DNA of 64,000 nucleotides from Leptolinea sp. HRD-7. Lineage in GTDB: Bacteria > Chloroflexota > Anaerolineae > Anaerolineales > Anaerolineaceae. Positions 54,189 to 63,999 of this stretch are shown here, in pieces. The stretch's first letter is position 1. Every line of letters begins with the position of its first letter. The stretch lies in assembly GCA_024363285.1 (NCBI GenBank), contig AP024710.1, positions 1,706,001 through 1,770,000 of the forward strand, read 5' to 3'. The notes beneath the pieces are model-generated. The model was not told where the DNA came from and ran no database searches. It worked only from the letters and a program-made list of their open reading frames with translations. Both the position numbers and the translations under genes were made by a program.

Positions 54189-56520
54189 GCTTTATGGCAA
54201 AAATCTCCACGATGTTTTTTCAGGTAATAATGTGAAGGATGACCAGGCTGTATCTGTGTTGGATCTTTTGAAGAGACACTTGAAACGGGCCATTAAAACA
54301 ATCTGGCCCTGGAGAACTCCATCACTATTTCTTTTGCCCTGGAAAAATGGGTTCGTTCTACTGTTTTTTGTTTTGTTAGGAGGTATTCCATCAGCGCTGG
54401 TTATGGCTGACCGCTGGTTGGGGGTTATGGAACGGGAAGTCGTTAATCCTTACTGGTGCAAATCAGACTTCCTGTGCCGGTCTATGCTGCCTTCGTATTT
54501 TTTAATTGTGTTTATTTGCCTGGCATTATTATTTCTAGTCGTGTTTTTTACGCGTAAGCAGACTCTGGTGATCAGAGAAGTACCCATTGAATTTGTCACA
54601 ATGCCCCCGGTGTCGAAAAATCAGGCGAGAGCCGGTATTATCTATATCATCCTGTCTGTCCTTGGTTTTCTTATTCTGGCTGGATACAGCTTTTATCAAC
54701 AAATACTGCCCGGTTGGAATCTGGTTTTCCTCTGGCTTATCTTCATTACCGGTTGTTTTTTTATGTCGGTTCCCTGGGGATTCATCAAAACCATCGTCCG
54801 GCAAAAAGCCGGTCGATATATTTCATTGTTACTCTTTCAATTCGCTATCATTCTGGTCTTGTCGGGGTTATATGGAAACCCTGATGGAATATGGTTATCA
54901 ACGGGGTTACTGGTTCTGACCGCCGGGAACCTCTGGAGGTACAGGAGCCGTATACCGGCTATTTATTGGATCGCTACCCTGAGTTTGATCGTTTTCACAA
55001 TAAATCTGAATGGTTGGTGGACGGCTGCGGTAGGTGATGAATACAACTTTATGACAGTTGCTCAGGAAATACTGGCTAAACCAAGAGTTCAGGATGTGGG
55101 CGATGTTCTGTTCAAAGCGGAAGGCGCCCACGGTTCTCACCCGATGTTTTCATCTGCCTTACATGCGTTATCTATGTTTATTTTGGGTAATAACAACTTC
55201 GGCTGGCGTTTTAGCAACCCGTTACTGTGTACGCTTTCTGTGGTACTTTTCTATTTGTTTTGCCGATCGTTCATCCCCAACCGCCAGGCGCTGATCGCGT
55301 CATTTCTGATGGCGGTCTCATCTTACCTGATGTCATTTTCGAAGATCGGTTACAACAACCTGCAGTCATTATTTGCCATGACACTCTTGCTGACAACCGC
55401 AGCGTGGGCCATACGCTGGCGAAACCTTTTCACGTATGCCTGTTTGGGTAGTGAACTGGCTTTTTGCTTTTATGTCTATCCAGCCGCTTTATATGTAATT
55501 CCATTGCCCCTCCTGCTTTTGGCTTTATATGATTTTCCCCGAACAAAACAAAAGATCACGCTCTGGCTGGTCATGTTGTTGACCACAATAGCCCTGATCT
55601 ACCCGTTACTTATTCAGCCCGTCTACTGGACGGCCAAAGTGCCCGGTACATTTTTAAACCAACCGGAAATCACTCGGTCTACTATGTCAATGACATACCA
55701 TTTGGTTTCGAATCTGCTATATGGTATTTTTTCATATATGTTCATTGTGGAGGAATCACATTTTGTCGCGGTTTCTTATTTAGACCCGATTACGTGCGGA
55801 TTGTTCGCGATTGGTTTCTGGGTGTTAATTGTTCAAATGCGGCGGCAAAAATTTCCACGTTTCATTTTGCTGGCGTACATTTTTTTTATTTTCGTTATTG
55901 GTGTATCGCATGATCGCACACATCCACCAAATACACGGATGTTTCTGTTTATTCCACTTTATATGCTGATAGCTGCCTGGGGGGTATGCCGGGTTTGGGA
56001 TCAAATAATCTTTGTATCTACGGGCAGCCAACATTTTTCCCGGATTGCTGGAATAACCTTTTCCGTTATATTAATGGGAATCAATCTGTATCAAGCGTAC
56101 CCATTGTCACATTACCGGTTCGCGCATCAGGCTAACTTCGAGTCTCTTTTCATACGGGTGGCACAGCGATTAAACCCTGTTTTGTTGCATGAGACAAAAA
56201 CATTTGCGGTGATAGTTGATGATACCTGGAGTGTTGAAGGCTTACGTATGATGCAAAAAGTTTATCCTGAACTTGAATATGTCAAGATAGAGCAGGTACG
56301 GATCAAGGAACCGCCCGTTCCGAAAGAGTATTCATTGATGCTTAATGACCGGAATACATTTGTGTTTTTCTTTTCCGGCATGGATCGGGCGTGGTTTAAG
56401 CCTCTAGACGAACAGTTACGCCTCTTTAACAAAACTCCATGTGTTATCACAACGTATACCGGTGATTACAGGTTTACACTGTATCACGATCCTGACATGC
56501 CGCAGGGCTGTTATCCATAA
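54181..56520 (+). CDS. GT39/ArnT-like membrane glycosyltransferase
   Basis: A 779-residue protein with about twelve or more membrane helices. After four to five helices comes a loop with the GT-C acidic motif TAAVGDEYNFMTVAQEI, the likely catalytic Asp/Glu of the PMT-like family. Further family features are AEGAHGSHPMFSSALHAL and NNNFGWRFSNPL, then many helices and a soluble C-terminal domain of about 130 residues. Such enzymes move sugars from polyprenyl-phosphate donors to lipids or proteins outside the membrane. It follows two GT4 genes on the same strand, which suggests a shared glycan pathway. Confidence 0.82.
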   Translation: MSELYGKNLHDVFSGNNVKDDQAVSVLDLLKRHLKRAIKTIWPWRTPSLFLLPWKNGFVLLFFVLLGGIPSALVMADRWLGVMEREVVNPYWCKSDFLCRSMLPSYFLIVFICLALLFLVVFFTRKQTLVIREVPIEFVTMPPVSKNQARAGIIYIILSVLGFLILAGYSFYQQILPGWNLVFLWLIFITGCFFMSVPWGFIKTIVRQKAGRYISLLLFQFAIILVLSGLYGNPDGIWLSTGLLVLTAGNLWRYRSRIPAIYWIATLSLIVFTINLNGWWTAAVGDEYNFMTVAQEILAKPRVQDVGDVLFKAEGAHGSHPMFSSALHALSMFILGNNNFGWRFSNPLLCTLSVVLFYLFCRSFIPNRQALIASFLMAVSSYLMSFSKIGYNNLQSLFAMTLLLTTAAWAIRWRNLFTYACLGSELAFCFYVYPAALYVIPLPLLLLALYDFPRTKQKITLWLVMLLTTIALIYPLLIQPVYWTAKVPGTFLNQPEITRSTMSMTYHLVSNLLYGIFSYMFIVEESHFVAVSYLDPITCGLFAIGFWVLIVQMRRQKFPRFILLAYIFFIFVIGVSHDRTHPPNTRMFLFIPLYMLIAAWGVCRVWDQIIFVSTGSQHFSRIAGITFSVILMGINLYQAYPLSHYRFAHQANFESLFIRVAQRLNPVLLHETKTFAVIVDDTWSVEGLRMMQKVYPELEYVKIEQVRIKEPPVPKEYSLMLNDRNTFVFFFSGMDRAWFKPLDEQLRLFNKTPCVITTYTGDYRFTLYHDPDMPQGCYP

Positions 56521-56623
56521 AGGAAACAGACGAAATCCAAATTGGTGTACGAGTGTTATAAAACCTGGAACCTGATATAAGGGTTTACCGTATACCAATA
56601 TAGTTCATAATCTGGAGGAGAAA

Positions 56624-56878
56624 ATGAGTTTACTATCCTGGATTGTTGTAGGTTTGATCGCCGGTTGGCTGGCGGGCAAGGTGATGAAGGGTTCCGGTTT
56701 CGGACTTGGAGGAGATATCATCATTGGTGTGGTCGGCGCGCTGGTAGGCGGCTGGCTGGCGGATGTATTGCTCGGCATCAATAACGCGCTTTCCGGTTTT
56801 AATCTGACTACGATCATTGTGGCATTTGTGGGTTCGGTGATCGTTTTGTATGTCCTTCGCCTGCTGCGAAAAAAGTAG
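56624..56878 (+). CDS. GlsB/YeaQ/YmgE family membrane protein
   Basis: This 84-residue protein has three membrane helices and the glycine-rich pattern of 'transglycosylase-associated' proteins: LSWIVVGLIAGWLAGKVMKG and GGDIIIGVVGALVGGWL. Family members are induced by stress in several bacteria; their activity is unknown. GGAGGAG lies directly upstream of the ATG and a terminator follows, so it is a one-gene unit. Confidence 0.88.
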   Translation: MSLLSWIVVGLIAGWLAGKVMKGSGFGLGGDIIIGVVGALVGGWLADVLLGINNALSGFNLTTIIVAFVGSVIVLYVLRLLRKK

Positions 56879-56905
56879 ATTTTTTCAATTGATTTGTTCT
56901 ACCAG

Positions 56906-56932
56906 CCGCGGGTGAAAATCCGCGGTTTTTTT
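56906..56932 (+). terminator. Terminator after the GlsB-type gene
   Basis: CCGCGG (56906-56911) and CCGCGG (56920-56925), self-complementary, form a 6-bp stem with an 8-base loop followed by TTTTTTT. Confidence 0.8.
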
Positions 56933-56975
56933 ATACAGGTTATATTAATCTGAAGTTTATGAGATAAAACCATCC

Positions 56976-56981
56976 TATAAT
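56976..56981 (+). promoter_or_regulatory. -10 box of a leaderless promoter (polX)
   Basis: TATAAT, 6 bases, then the ATG at 56988. No ribosome binding site lies between. Confidence 0.65.
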
Positions 56982-56987
56982 CATCGT

Positions 56988-58727
56988 ATGAACAATGAAC
57001 AATTTGCCCTGATTTTTGACCGCATTGCCGACCTGATGGAGATTAAAGGGGAAGTCATTTATAAGACCCTCGCGTACCGGAAAGCCGCAGAGAATATTCG
57101 CGCACTGCCCGGTTCATTGACCGGAATCCATCAGCAGGGAAAACTGATGGAAATTCCCGGTGTGGGCAAGGCTATCGCCGAGAAGATTGATGAGATCATC
57201 ACCACCGGTAAACTGGGCTTTCTGGAACGCCTGGAAGCGGAAGTCCCCGTTACATTGCTTGAATTGTTAGAAGTGCCGGATATCGGTCCAAAGAAAGCCG
57301 CGCTGTTCTGGAAACAGGCCGGGGTGACATCACTCGCCGGGCTGGAAGAGGCTGTTAAAGCCGGCCGTATCCGCGATCTGCCGGGGATGGGAGAAAAGTC
57401 AGAAGCGCGTATTCTGGCCGGGATTGAAGCTTTGAAGCGGCGTGGTCACCGGTTGAACCTGGATACCGCGCAGGGAATTGCGGCTCGCTGGCTGAATTGG
57501 ATCCGGCAGCAGCCAGGCGTGGAGCACGCAGAAGCCGCGGGCAGTCTGCGCCGTTGGAAGACCACCATTGGCGATATTGACATTGTGGTTGCCATCCAGG
57601 AACCGGCTGAACTGATGGCCGGGCTGGCATCACACCCAGATGTTCAGCGCGTGTTGGGTACTGGAGGAAACAAAACCAGCCTGGAATTGCCCGGCGGCAT
57701 CAACATGCAGGTCTGGACACAACCGCCGGAACGCTTTGGTACGCTGTTGCAATTTGTTTCAGGCTCCAAGGACCATAATGTAGCCCTGCGGGCTTTGGCT
57801 CAAAAGGAAGGGCTTTCATTAAGCGAACGGTGTATTGCCCGTGAAGATGGCACCGAGATGCTCTTCGCGAATGAGGCGGATATCTACAAAACACTCGGGT
57901 TGGATTTCATCCCGCCGGAATTGCGTGAAGACCGCGGCGAGATAAAAGCCGCGGTAGAACACACCCTCCCGAACCTGATCAGGTTGGAAGATTTAAAGGC
58001 GGAACTGCATTCCCATTCCACGTGGAGCGATGGTATCAATACCATTGAAGAAATGGCCATCGGCTGTATTGCCCGTGGCTTAAAGGTTTACGGGGTTTCA
58101 GACCATTCCGGAAGCCTGGGTATTGCCGGTGGGATGAAAAAAGAGGATGTAAAGGAACGAAAAAAAGAGATAGATTCCGTTCAAAAGCGGTTGGGAAATG
58201 AAATTACGATCCTTAGCGGCAGTGAAGTCGAGATTCGCGCAGATGGCACACTGGATTTTGATGATGAAACCCTGGAGGCATTCGATGTGGTTGTAGCTTC
58301 GCTGCATACTTCATTACGTCAGCCGCGGGAAGTCATCACCGGCCGACTGTTGAAGGCCATCCGGAATCCGCATGTGGATATCATTGGTCATGCCAGCGGG
58401 CGGCTGATGCCCAACCGTGAAGGTGCTGACCTCGATTGGGACCTGGTACTGGAAGAAGCCCGAAATACCGGAACGGCCTTTGAGATCAATGCCAGCCCGT
58501 CACGTCTGGACCTGGATGAGACGCACGTGCGTCAGGCAGTGGATATGGGAATCCCGATCTTCATTAACACCGACGCGCATATGGTCGAACAGCTTGATCT
58601 GGCAGTGTATGGGGTATCTGTTGCCCGGCGAGCCTGGCTTAAACCGGAGCAGGTACTTTCGACATGGGAGCCGAACCGGCTTTTAGAATGGTTGCGAACA
58701 CCTAAAGCAGACCGGAAATATATCTGA
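56988..58727 (+). CDS. polX: DNA polymerase/3'-5' exonuclease PolX
   Basis: PolX fills gaps in base excision and end-joining repair. The 579-residue protein has the helical 8-kDa-like domain (residues 1-80) with helix-hairpin-helix motifs (EIPGVGKAIAEKI, VPDIGPKKAALFW). The nucleotidyltransferase core has AGSLRRWKTTIGDIDIVV, containing the catalytic Asp pair. A C-terminal PHP domain (about 340-575) has ELHSHSTWSDG, VSDHSG, and NTDAHMVEQLD metal-binding residues, the usual bacterial exonuclease part. Length is typical. birA begins 5 bases after its stop. Confidence 0.96.
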   Translation: MNNEQFALIFDRIADLMEIKGEVIYKTLAYRKAAENIRALPGSLTGIHQQGKLMEIPGVGKAIAEKIDEIITTGKLGFLERLEAEVPVTLLELLEVPDIGPKKAALFWKQAGVTSLAGLEEAVKAGRIRDLPGMGEKSEARILAGIEALKRRGHRLNLDTAQGIAARWLNWIRQQPGVEHAEAAGSLRRWKTTIGDIDIVVAIQEPAELMAGLASHPDVQRVLGTGGNKTSLELPGGINMQVWTQPPERFGTLLQFVSGSKDHNVALRALAQKEGLSLSERCIAREDGTEMLFANEADIYKTLGLDFIPPELREDRGEIKAAVEHTLPNLIRLEDLKAELHSHSTWSDGINTIEEMAIGCIARGLKVYGVSDHSGSLGIAGGMKKEDVKERKKEIDSVQKRLGNEITILSGSEVEIRADGTLDFDDETLEAFDVVVASLHTSLRQPREVITGRLLKAIRNPHVDIIGHASGRLMPNREGADLDWDLVLEEARNTGTAFEINASPSRLDLDETHVRQAVDMGIPIFINTDAHMVEQLDLAVYGVSVARRAWLKPEQVLSTWEPNRLLEWLRTPKADRKYI

Positions 58728-58732
58728 TACTT

Positions 58733-59533
58733 ATGACTGACTTGAATCTGGCAATCCTCAAAAAACGATTGACCGGCCTTTCGATCGCGGAAATCCGATA
58801 TTATGAGCAAACCGGGTCTACCAACGATGACGCTCTGAACTGGATTAGCAATGGCGCTCCGGATAGAAGCCTGGTAATTGCAGACGAACAGACGGCAGGA
58901 CGCGGCCGGATGGATCGGAAATGGGTTACGCGCAAAGGGACGTCACTGGCGTTCTCGATAATTTTCAAACCTCAAGGTTCAGATCGAATACCTTTTTACG
59001 CACCGCTCGGTGCTCTGGGCGTAGCCCTGGCACTTGAACGCATGACAACATCCCGGCCTTTAATAAAATGGCCCAATGATGTATTGCTGGGCGGAAAAAA
59101 AGTGAGCGGCATTCTGGCAGAAGCTTCATGGGAAGGTGACAGGTTCGCCGGCCTGGTGCTGGGTATTGGTATAAATATTGCAACCTCATCCGTTAGTCTG
59201 GATGATGATTTTCTTTTTCCTGCGGATTCATTGCAACACGGACTGGGAATAGAACTGAATCGGATCGATTTGCTGGCAGAGGTGCTCTGGCACATTTTCC
59301 AATGGCAAGAACGAATAGGTTCAAATGAGTTCTTGACAGAATGGAACAGAAGACTGGCATTTCGGGGTGAACAGGTTCACATCAACCGCCCGGGAATGGA
59401 CGGAATTACCGGTGAAGTGTTGCGGATCGGTGAAGATGGAAAATTGTGGATCAGACAGAAGAATGGAATTGATATATCTATTTCGGCTGGTGATGTATCA
59501 TTAAGACAAACCGGAGAGAAACCGGATAAGTAA
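58733..59533 (+). CDS. birA: Biotin-[acetyl-CoA-carboxylase] ligase
   Basis: This enzyme joins biotin to the carboxylase carrier protein. The 266-residue protein has the class I core without the N-terminal DNA-binding domain, so it is not expected to be a repressor. Visible motifs are QTGSTNDDALNW, ADEQTAGRGRMDRKW (biotinyl-AMP loop), IKWPNDVLLGGKKVSGILAE and GLVLGIGINI. A C-terminal SH3-like domain (GITGEVLRIGEDGKLWI) follows. It probably shares the polX transcript. Confidence 0.95.
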   Translation: MTDLNLAILKKRLTGLSIAEIRYYEQTGSTNDDALNWISNGAPDRSLVIADEQTAGRGRMDRKWVTRKGTSLAFSIIFKPQGSDRIPFYAPLGALGVALALERMTTSRPLIKWPNDVLLGGKKVSGILAEASWEGDRFAGLVLGIGINIATSSVSLDDDFLFPADSLQHGLGIELNRIDLLAEVLWHIFQWQERIGSNEFLTEWNRRLAFRGEQVHINRPGMDGITGEVLRIGEDGKLWIRQKNGIDISISAGDVSLRQTGEKPDK

Positions 59534-59548
59534 ATCGGGAGGTTGGAT

Positions 59549-59770
59549 ATGCTGGATGATTTTCGCAGTACCAATGATCAACAACAATATGAAGAAACGG
59601 TCCAATCCCGTGATCTACCGGCCTATGAACCCAAACCGGCGCCATCCCGCTTCCTGGGTATGTCACCTTTTCAACGGTTCATCATTGTTTTCCTGATCTT
59701 TATGTTGACATGCGTTCTCGGCTCATTCTGCCTGTTGGTCACGGAACGAATCATTCCACCGTTCTTTTAA
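59549..59770 (+). CDS. Small single-helix membrane protein, 73 residues
   Basis: The ATG at 59549 has GGGAGG 6 bases upstream; a TTG two codons earlier is open. A hydrophilic, Gln/Pro-rich N-terminal half (RSTNDQQQYEETVQSRDLPA) leads to one membrane helix (about residues 46-66) with a short tail. I recognise no family. It is 15 bases after birA and ends at a bidirectional terminator. Confidence 0.65.
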   Translation: MLDDFRSTNDQQQYEETVQSRDLPAYEPKPAPSRFLGMSPFQRFIIVFLIFMLTCVLGSFCLLVTERIIPPFF

Positions 59771-59785
59771 AATTCCTAAAAGAAA

Positions 59786-59823
59786 AAAAGGAGCCGGTTT
59801 TATTTTGACCGGCTCCTTTTGAT
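59786..59823. terminator. Bidirectional terminator between the small membrane gene and gyrA
   Basis: A perfect 13-bp stem (59786-59798 with 59808-59820) has A runs before and T runs after, so it works on both strands for the convergent genes. Confidence 0.92.
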
Positions 59824-59836
59824 TCATCACCAGATA

Positions 59837-62365
59837 TTACTTATCTTTGGTCGGCTGGCCTACAGCCAGGTCATCCTGTGTGAGACGGGCCATGGATACA
59901 GCCAAATGCCCCTTGGTAAGGTTGATAATATGAACACCACGGCTGGCACGTCCCTGTGATGCGATATCTTTGACCTTAAGGCGCAACATTACGCCGCCGC
60001 TGGTCATGATAGTGATCTCATCAGATTCATGAACAATACGCGCGGCAACCAATTGCCCGGTTTTTTCCAGGGCTTTTTCATCTATGGTCATTACTCCAGA
60101 CGTAGCGCGACCTTTGGCAGGGTAGCTCTTTATGGGGGTTCGTTTACCAAAGCCGTTCTCAGTGAGGGTGAGCAAATAACTATCTGGTTCGATCACTTCC
60201 ATTGACGTAACTCTGTCACCTTCGGCCAGGTTGATGCCCGCCACGCCGGAAGCCGGACGCCCCATCGCACGAACGGCGGTTTCTTTCATGCGCAGGGCTT
60301 TGCCCATTCGAGAGACCAGAATGATTTCATCGTTACCGCTGGTCAGGCGTACCCAGCCTAGCTGGTCACCTTTATCCAATCCCATGGCAATCAACCCGGA
60401 AGTCCGAACTGATGCAAATTCAGACAAAACAACGCGTTTGATCTTGCCGTTAACGGTTGCCATGGTAAAGTACTGACCTTTGTCAAAATCCGGAACAGCA
60501 ACAGCTGTGGTGATCTTCTCATCCGCACCGATGGATAGAATATTCTGAATGGGAATACCCTTATCCGTACGGTTGGCATCCGGGAACTGGTAGGCTTTTT
60601 CTGAGTACACCTTGCCCTGATCTGAGAAGAACAGAATAGTGTTCAGGCTGCGTGCCGGGATGAGCATAGCGATCTCATCTTCATCTTTCATGCCCTGACC
60701 GGAGACACCGCGTCCACCGCGCGCCTGGGTTTTGTACTGGCTGGTCTGTGTTCGTTTAACGTATCCCCGTTGGGTGATACTGATCAATACCGGAACATCA
60801 GCCTGCAGGTCTTCTTCTTCCAGTTTTTCAGAGGCATCGTGAGCAATGCGGGTACGGCGTTCGTCACCATATTTATCGCTGATCTGTTTGAGGTCATCAG
60901 AGATAACTTTTAGGATCTTGCGAGGATTGGCCAGCAAATCTTCAAGATAGGCAATGAGAGCTTTTACCTCTTTGGCTTCTTTTTCGATCTTTTCACGTTC
61001 CAGGGCGGCCAGACGGCGCAACTGCATATCCAGAATCGCCTGAGCCTGCAGCTCACTCAACTTGAATTTGGTCATCAAGCGGGTCTTGGCTGTATCAGCG
61101 TCCGGTGATTTGCGTATGGTCGCGATGACTTCGTCAAGATTTGCCAGCGCGATCAGCAAACCATCAAGGATATGCATGCGGGCGCGGGCTTTGTCCAGAT
61201 CAAACTGGGCACGCCTGGTGATAACCGTCTTGCGGTGTTCAATGAAGATCTGCAGGCAGCGTTTCAATGAAAGCGTGCGCGGTTCACCATCGACCAACGC
61301 CAGTAAAATGACCCCGAAAGTGGATTGCAACGGAGTGTACTTATAAAGTTGGTTTAAAACCTTGCGAGGTTCAGCTCCGCGTTTGAGCTCAATTACGATA
61401 CTCATGCCACGCCGATCGGATTCATCTCGCAGATCTGTGATGTTGTCCAGGCGGCCTTCACGCACCAGTTCGGCAATGCGTTCGATCAAGCCGGTCTTGT
61501 TTACCTGATAGGGAATTTCGGTAATGACAATGGAGAAGCGACCGCCTTTGATCTCTTCAATATGGGCCAACCCTCGGACTACCAACCGCCCGCGGCCAGT
61601 TGAATATGCCTGGCGGATGCCTTCGTTGCCCACAATAACACCGCCGGTCGGGAAATCTGGACCGGGCAGGTAATGCATCAGGGATTCAGAGGTAATTTGA
61701 TCGATGGTATCGTAATGCTCGATCATGTAATTGATGGCCTTAACCAATTCCTTCAGGTTATGCGGAGGAATATTGGTTGCCATGCCCACAGCAATACCGG
61801 ATGATCCGTTCAACAATAAGTTGGGCAGCCGGGCTGGAAGAACCGTTGGCTCTTTCAGCGTACCGTCAAAGTTGTCGGTGAAATCGACTGTATTCTTGTC
61901 GATATCCAGAAGCATTTCCTCTGCCATCTGGTGGAGGCGGGCTTCGGTATAACGCATGGCAGCCGGTGAATCACCGTCAACCGAACCGAAGTTACCCTGA
62001 CCGTCCACCAACGTGTAGCGCATGGAAAAATCTTGCGCCATACGGGCCATGGCATCGTAAACCGCCAGGTCGCCGTGAGGGTGGTATTTACCCAGTACTT
62101 CACCGACAATACGGGCGGATTTCTTGTATGGCAGGTTGGATCGGTTTCCCAATTCCAGCATACCGAACAGAATCCGGCGGTGCACTGGCTTTAGGCCGTC
62201 GCGAGCATCCGGCAGGGCGCGGGCCACGATAACGCTCATGGCGTAATCAAGGTACGCGGTGCGCATTTCGTGATCGATATCGACGGAAGGATTCGGGTTA
62301 ACCGGTTCTTCAGCGGGAATAGAATTTTCAGGGGTTTCAGGAGTTTTCGGAGTCATAGTCGGCAT
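59837..62365 (-). CDS. gyrA: DNA gyrase subunit A
   Basis: Gyrase A cuts and rejoins DNA to introduce negative supercoils with GyrB. The 842-residue protein has [24 protein letters not shown], the catalytic Tyr139 ([10 protein letters not shown]) and the six-blade C-terminal domain. A GyrA-box-like ARGGRG identifies gyrase rather than topoisomerase IV. The position of E. coli Ser83 is Leu100 here ([10 protein letters not shown]). A TATAAT (62368-62373) is only 2 bases from the first ATG. Transcription would therefore start within the first codons, and the ATG at 62356 (MTPKTPE) is the more likely start. gyrB is not in the window. Confidence 0.96.
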   Translation of the reverse strand: MPTMTPKTPETPENSIPAEEPVNPNPSVDIDHEMRTAYLDYAMSVIVARALPDARDGLKPVHRRILFGMLELGNRSNLPYKKSARIVGEVLGKYHPHGDLAVYDAMARMAQDFSMRYTLVDGQGNFGSVDGDSPAAMRYTEARLHQMAEEMLLDIDKNTVDFTDNFDGTLKEPTVLPARLPNLLLNGSSGIAVGMATNIPPHNLKELVKAINYMIEHYDTIDQITSESLMHYLPGPDFPTGGVIVGNEGIRQAYSTGRGRLVVRGLAHIEEIKGGRFSIVITEIPYQVNKTGLIERIAELVREGRLDNITDLRDESDRRGMSIVIELKRGAEPRKVLNQLYKYTPLQSTFGVILLALVDGEPRTLSLKRCLQIFIEHRKTVITRRAQFDLDKARARMHILDGLLIALANLDEVIATIRKSPDADTAKTRLMTKFKLSELQAQAILDMQLRRLAALEREKIEKEAKEVKALIAYLEDLLANPRKILKVISDDLKQISDKYGDERRTRIAHDASEKLEEEDLQADVPVLISITQRGYVKRTQTSQYKTQARGGRGVSGQGMKDEDEIAMLIPARSLNTILFFSDQGKVYSEKAYQFPDANRTDKGIPIQNILSIGADEKITTAVAVPDFDKGQYFTMATVNGKIKRVVLSEFASVRTSGLIAMGLDKGDQLGWVRLTSGNDEIILVSRMGKALRMKETAVRAMGRPASGVAGINLAEGDRVTSMEVIEPDSYLLTLTENGFGKRTPIKSYPAKGRATSGVMTIDEKALEKTGQLVAARIVHESDEITIMTSGGVMLRLKVKDIASQGRASRGVHIINLTKGHLAVSMARLTQDDLAVGQPTKDK

Positions 62366-62419
62366 GAATTATACCGCACCGCGCCCATGAACGCGTGCGC
62401 GTAGATATCGTTTCGCTCT

Positions 62420-62926
62420 TTATTGGAGCAGATGTTCCAGTTTCTTGCCTTCCGTCATCTTTTCACGGATCGCGGATTTTTCAGGGAACGTAGAATTGGC
62501 CAGATCTAACATGTAATCGTACGCCACCCGGTTTTTTAACAGAAACTGTTCAAGCAGGCCAGACAAACGTGTTGAGTATATCTTTTGGCGGTACATCTCA
62601 CGCATTCCGGCCGCCAGAATAGTAGTGACAAAGAACGATACCAACCCAAGAAGGAACCATATCACAAAACTAAGTTTGCCCGGGATGACCCAATAGCCCG
62701 CTGTCACAAGAATGGGAATACCCCACCAGACCAGCAGTATCAGCCATCCATACCCGCCAGGAATATATTCCAATTCTTTATTCATCTGGTTTAAAAAATC
62801 GAGGCACAATTGGCGCCGCTCAGCCAGAATACCAGCATCACTGCAGTACAAGCAAACTGTTTCTTTGATCAATGGCGCGCCGCATCTGGGGCAGTATGGG
62901 TTTGATAATTCGTCAGCTTCTTTCAT
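62420..62926 (-). CDS. Zinc-ribbon membrane protein
   Basis: The 168-residue protein opens with a zinc ribbon (YCPRCGAPLIKETVCLYCSD, four Cys). A helix and two membrane segments (about residues 58-110) follow, then a soluble helical C-terminus. The family is not recognised. The ATG at 62926 has no clear ribosome binding site. It lies between the DUF5671-like gene and gyrA on the same strand. Confidence 0.65.
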   Translation of the reverse strand: MKEADELSNPYCPRCGAPLIKETVCLYCSDAGILAERRQLCLDFLNQMNKELEYIPGGYGWLILLVWWGIPILVTAGYWVIPGKLSFVIWFLLGLVSFFVTTILAAGMREMYRQKIYSTRLSGLLEQFLLKNRVAYDYMLDLANSTFPEKSAIREKMTEGKKLEHLLQ

Positions 62927-62970
62927 GTGAAATCCTATTAAAAATCTTGCACCTTTTGCAGAGATTTGAA

Positions 62971-63999
62971 TTATTTGATAAACACGCTGATGATCAAGGA
63001 AAGGATCATGAACAATATCTGCGTTCCGAATAGCGCGGCCAGTATGTATGCGGCAACTGTTAGCCCTCCAGAAGTTCTGAATGTATCGATTTCCTGTTTT
63101 TCTGCCATCATTCGGAGCAGCCGGGCCGTTTCTTTGGCCGAATCCAGACGGTTGCGCTGTATCAACCCCTGCCAGATCCAGCCTTTTACCGGTTCGGTGA
63201 CAACCAGGCGGTGGCCTGAGAAGTCATTTTGTACCCGATGAAAAAATTCTGGATTGGTATGGAGCAGACCGGAAGAGAAGACCAATGCGTTATACCGGGA
63301 AAGATTTTCTTTTGATACCATCTCAATATCAATTTCTTCCAGGGGGATTTTAGGCGCGGTTCTCTGCAGGTTGTCTCTGATACTTTTCACGTCTATCAGG
63401 TTCGGGCTGCCAATTATTCCGACGGTGAAAGCGGCATGTTGGTCAGCAAGGGCGGCCTGAGCCGCTTTGCCGTCATTCCGCAGAGCCAGGAAATGATAGA
63501 CCAACCAGATGACAATCACGCCAAGTGTCTTGGAGTCATGCAAAAAATCTATAAATGGATTACCCGGGTTTTCTACCGTTATTGTGCTAATCAAGTTGTA
63601 GAGCAACATTCCGGCTGATGCCATCAAGCCAACAACCAGTGAAAAAACTACCAGGTACAGGTAACTCTTGCGAATGATTGACCTTCGGGCATGGTCGCCG
63701 GCTTCATCTTGTGATGCAGCTTCCGATTGCATAATAGGCCAATTAAGAAGCCAAACAGGTAACCCGATGATCAACATGGATAGTGACGAGCTGATGGAAT
63801 CGGAAAAACTGGCCAACCCGGTGGATTCGCCGGTCGTGATATCGATTACTACTCCAAGCAACAATTGGATAGCAAAGAATACTGAAATATTTCCCAGCAG
63901 TGCGAGTACATAAAAATAAAAACGTTTTAAAGCAGCTTTACGCAACGGATCGGCTGTCTGGTCTGTAGTGTCTTTCCAGGCCCTGCCAAAATATGCCCA
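62971..63999 (-). CDS. DUF5671-like membrane protein, 5' end outside window
   Basis: The frame is open to the end of the window, so the TTG at 63945 is not necessarily the start. Visible are at least two repeats of the DUF5671 pattern. Each is a LYLYL...-type paired helix, as in KRFYFYVLALLGNISVFFAI and RKSYLYLVVFSLVVGL, and the first repeat is followed by LIIGLPVWLLNW. A cytoplasmic domain of about 120 residues then appears (from about DQHAAFTVGIIGSPNL to RTSGG), and a final C-terminal membrane helix. Function is unknown. Confidence 0.7.
   Translation of the reverse strand, partial: WAYFGRAWKDTTDQTADPLRKAALKRFYFYVLALLGNISVFFAIQLLLGVVIDITTGESTGLASFSDSISSSLSMLIIGLPVWLLNWPIMQSEAASQDEAGDHARRSIIRKSYLYLVVFSLVVGLMASAGMLLYNLISTITVENPGNPFIDFLHDSKTLGVIVIWLVYHFLALRNDGKAAQAALADQHAAFTVGIIGSPNLIDVKSIRDNLQRTAPKIPLEEIDIEMVSKENLSRYNALVFSSGLLHTNPEFFHRVQNDFSGHRLVVTEPVKGWIWQGLIQRNRLDSAKETARLLRMMAEKQEIDTFRTSGGLTVAAYILAALFGTQILFMILSLIISVFIK

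Noticed and set aside
59837..62365. parC instead of gyrA
   Set aside because: The GyrA-box-like ARGGRG in the C-terminal domain points to gyrase.
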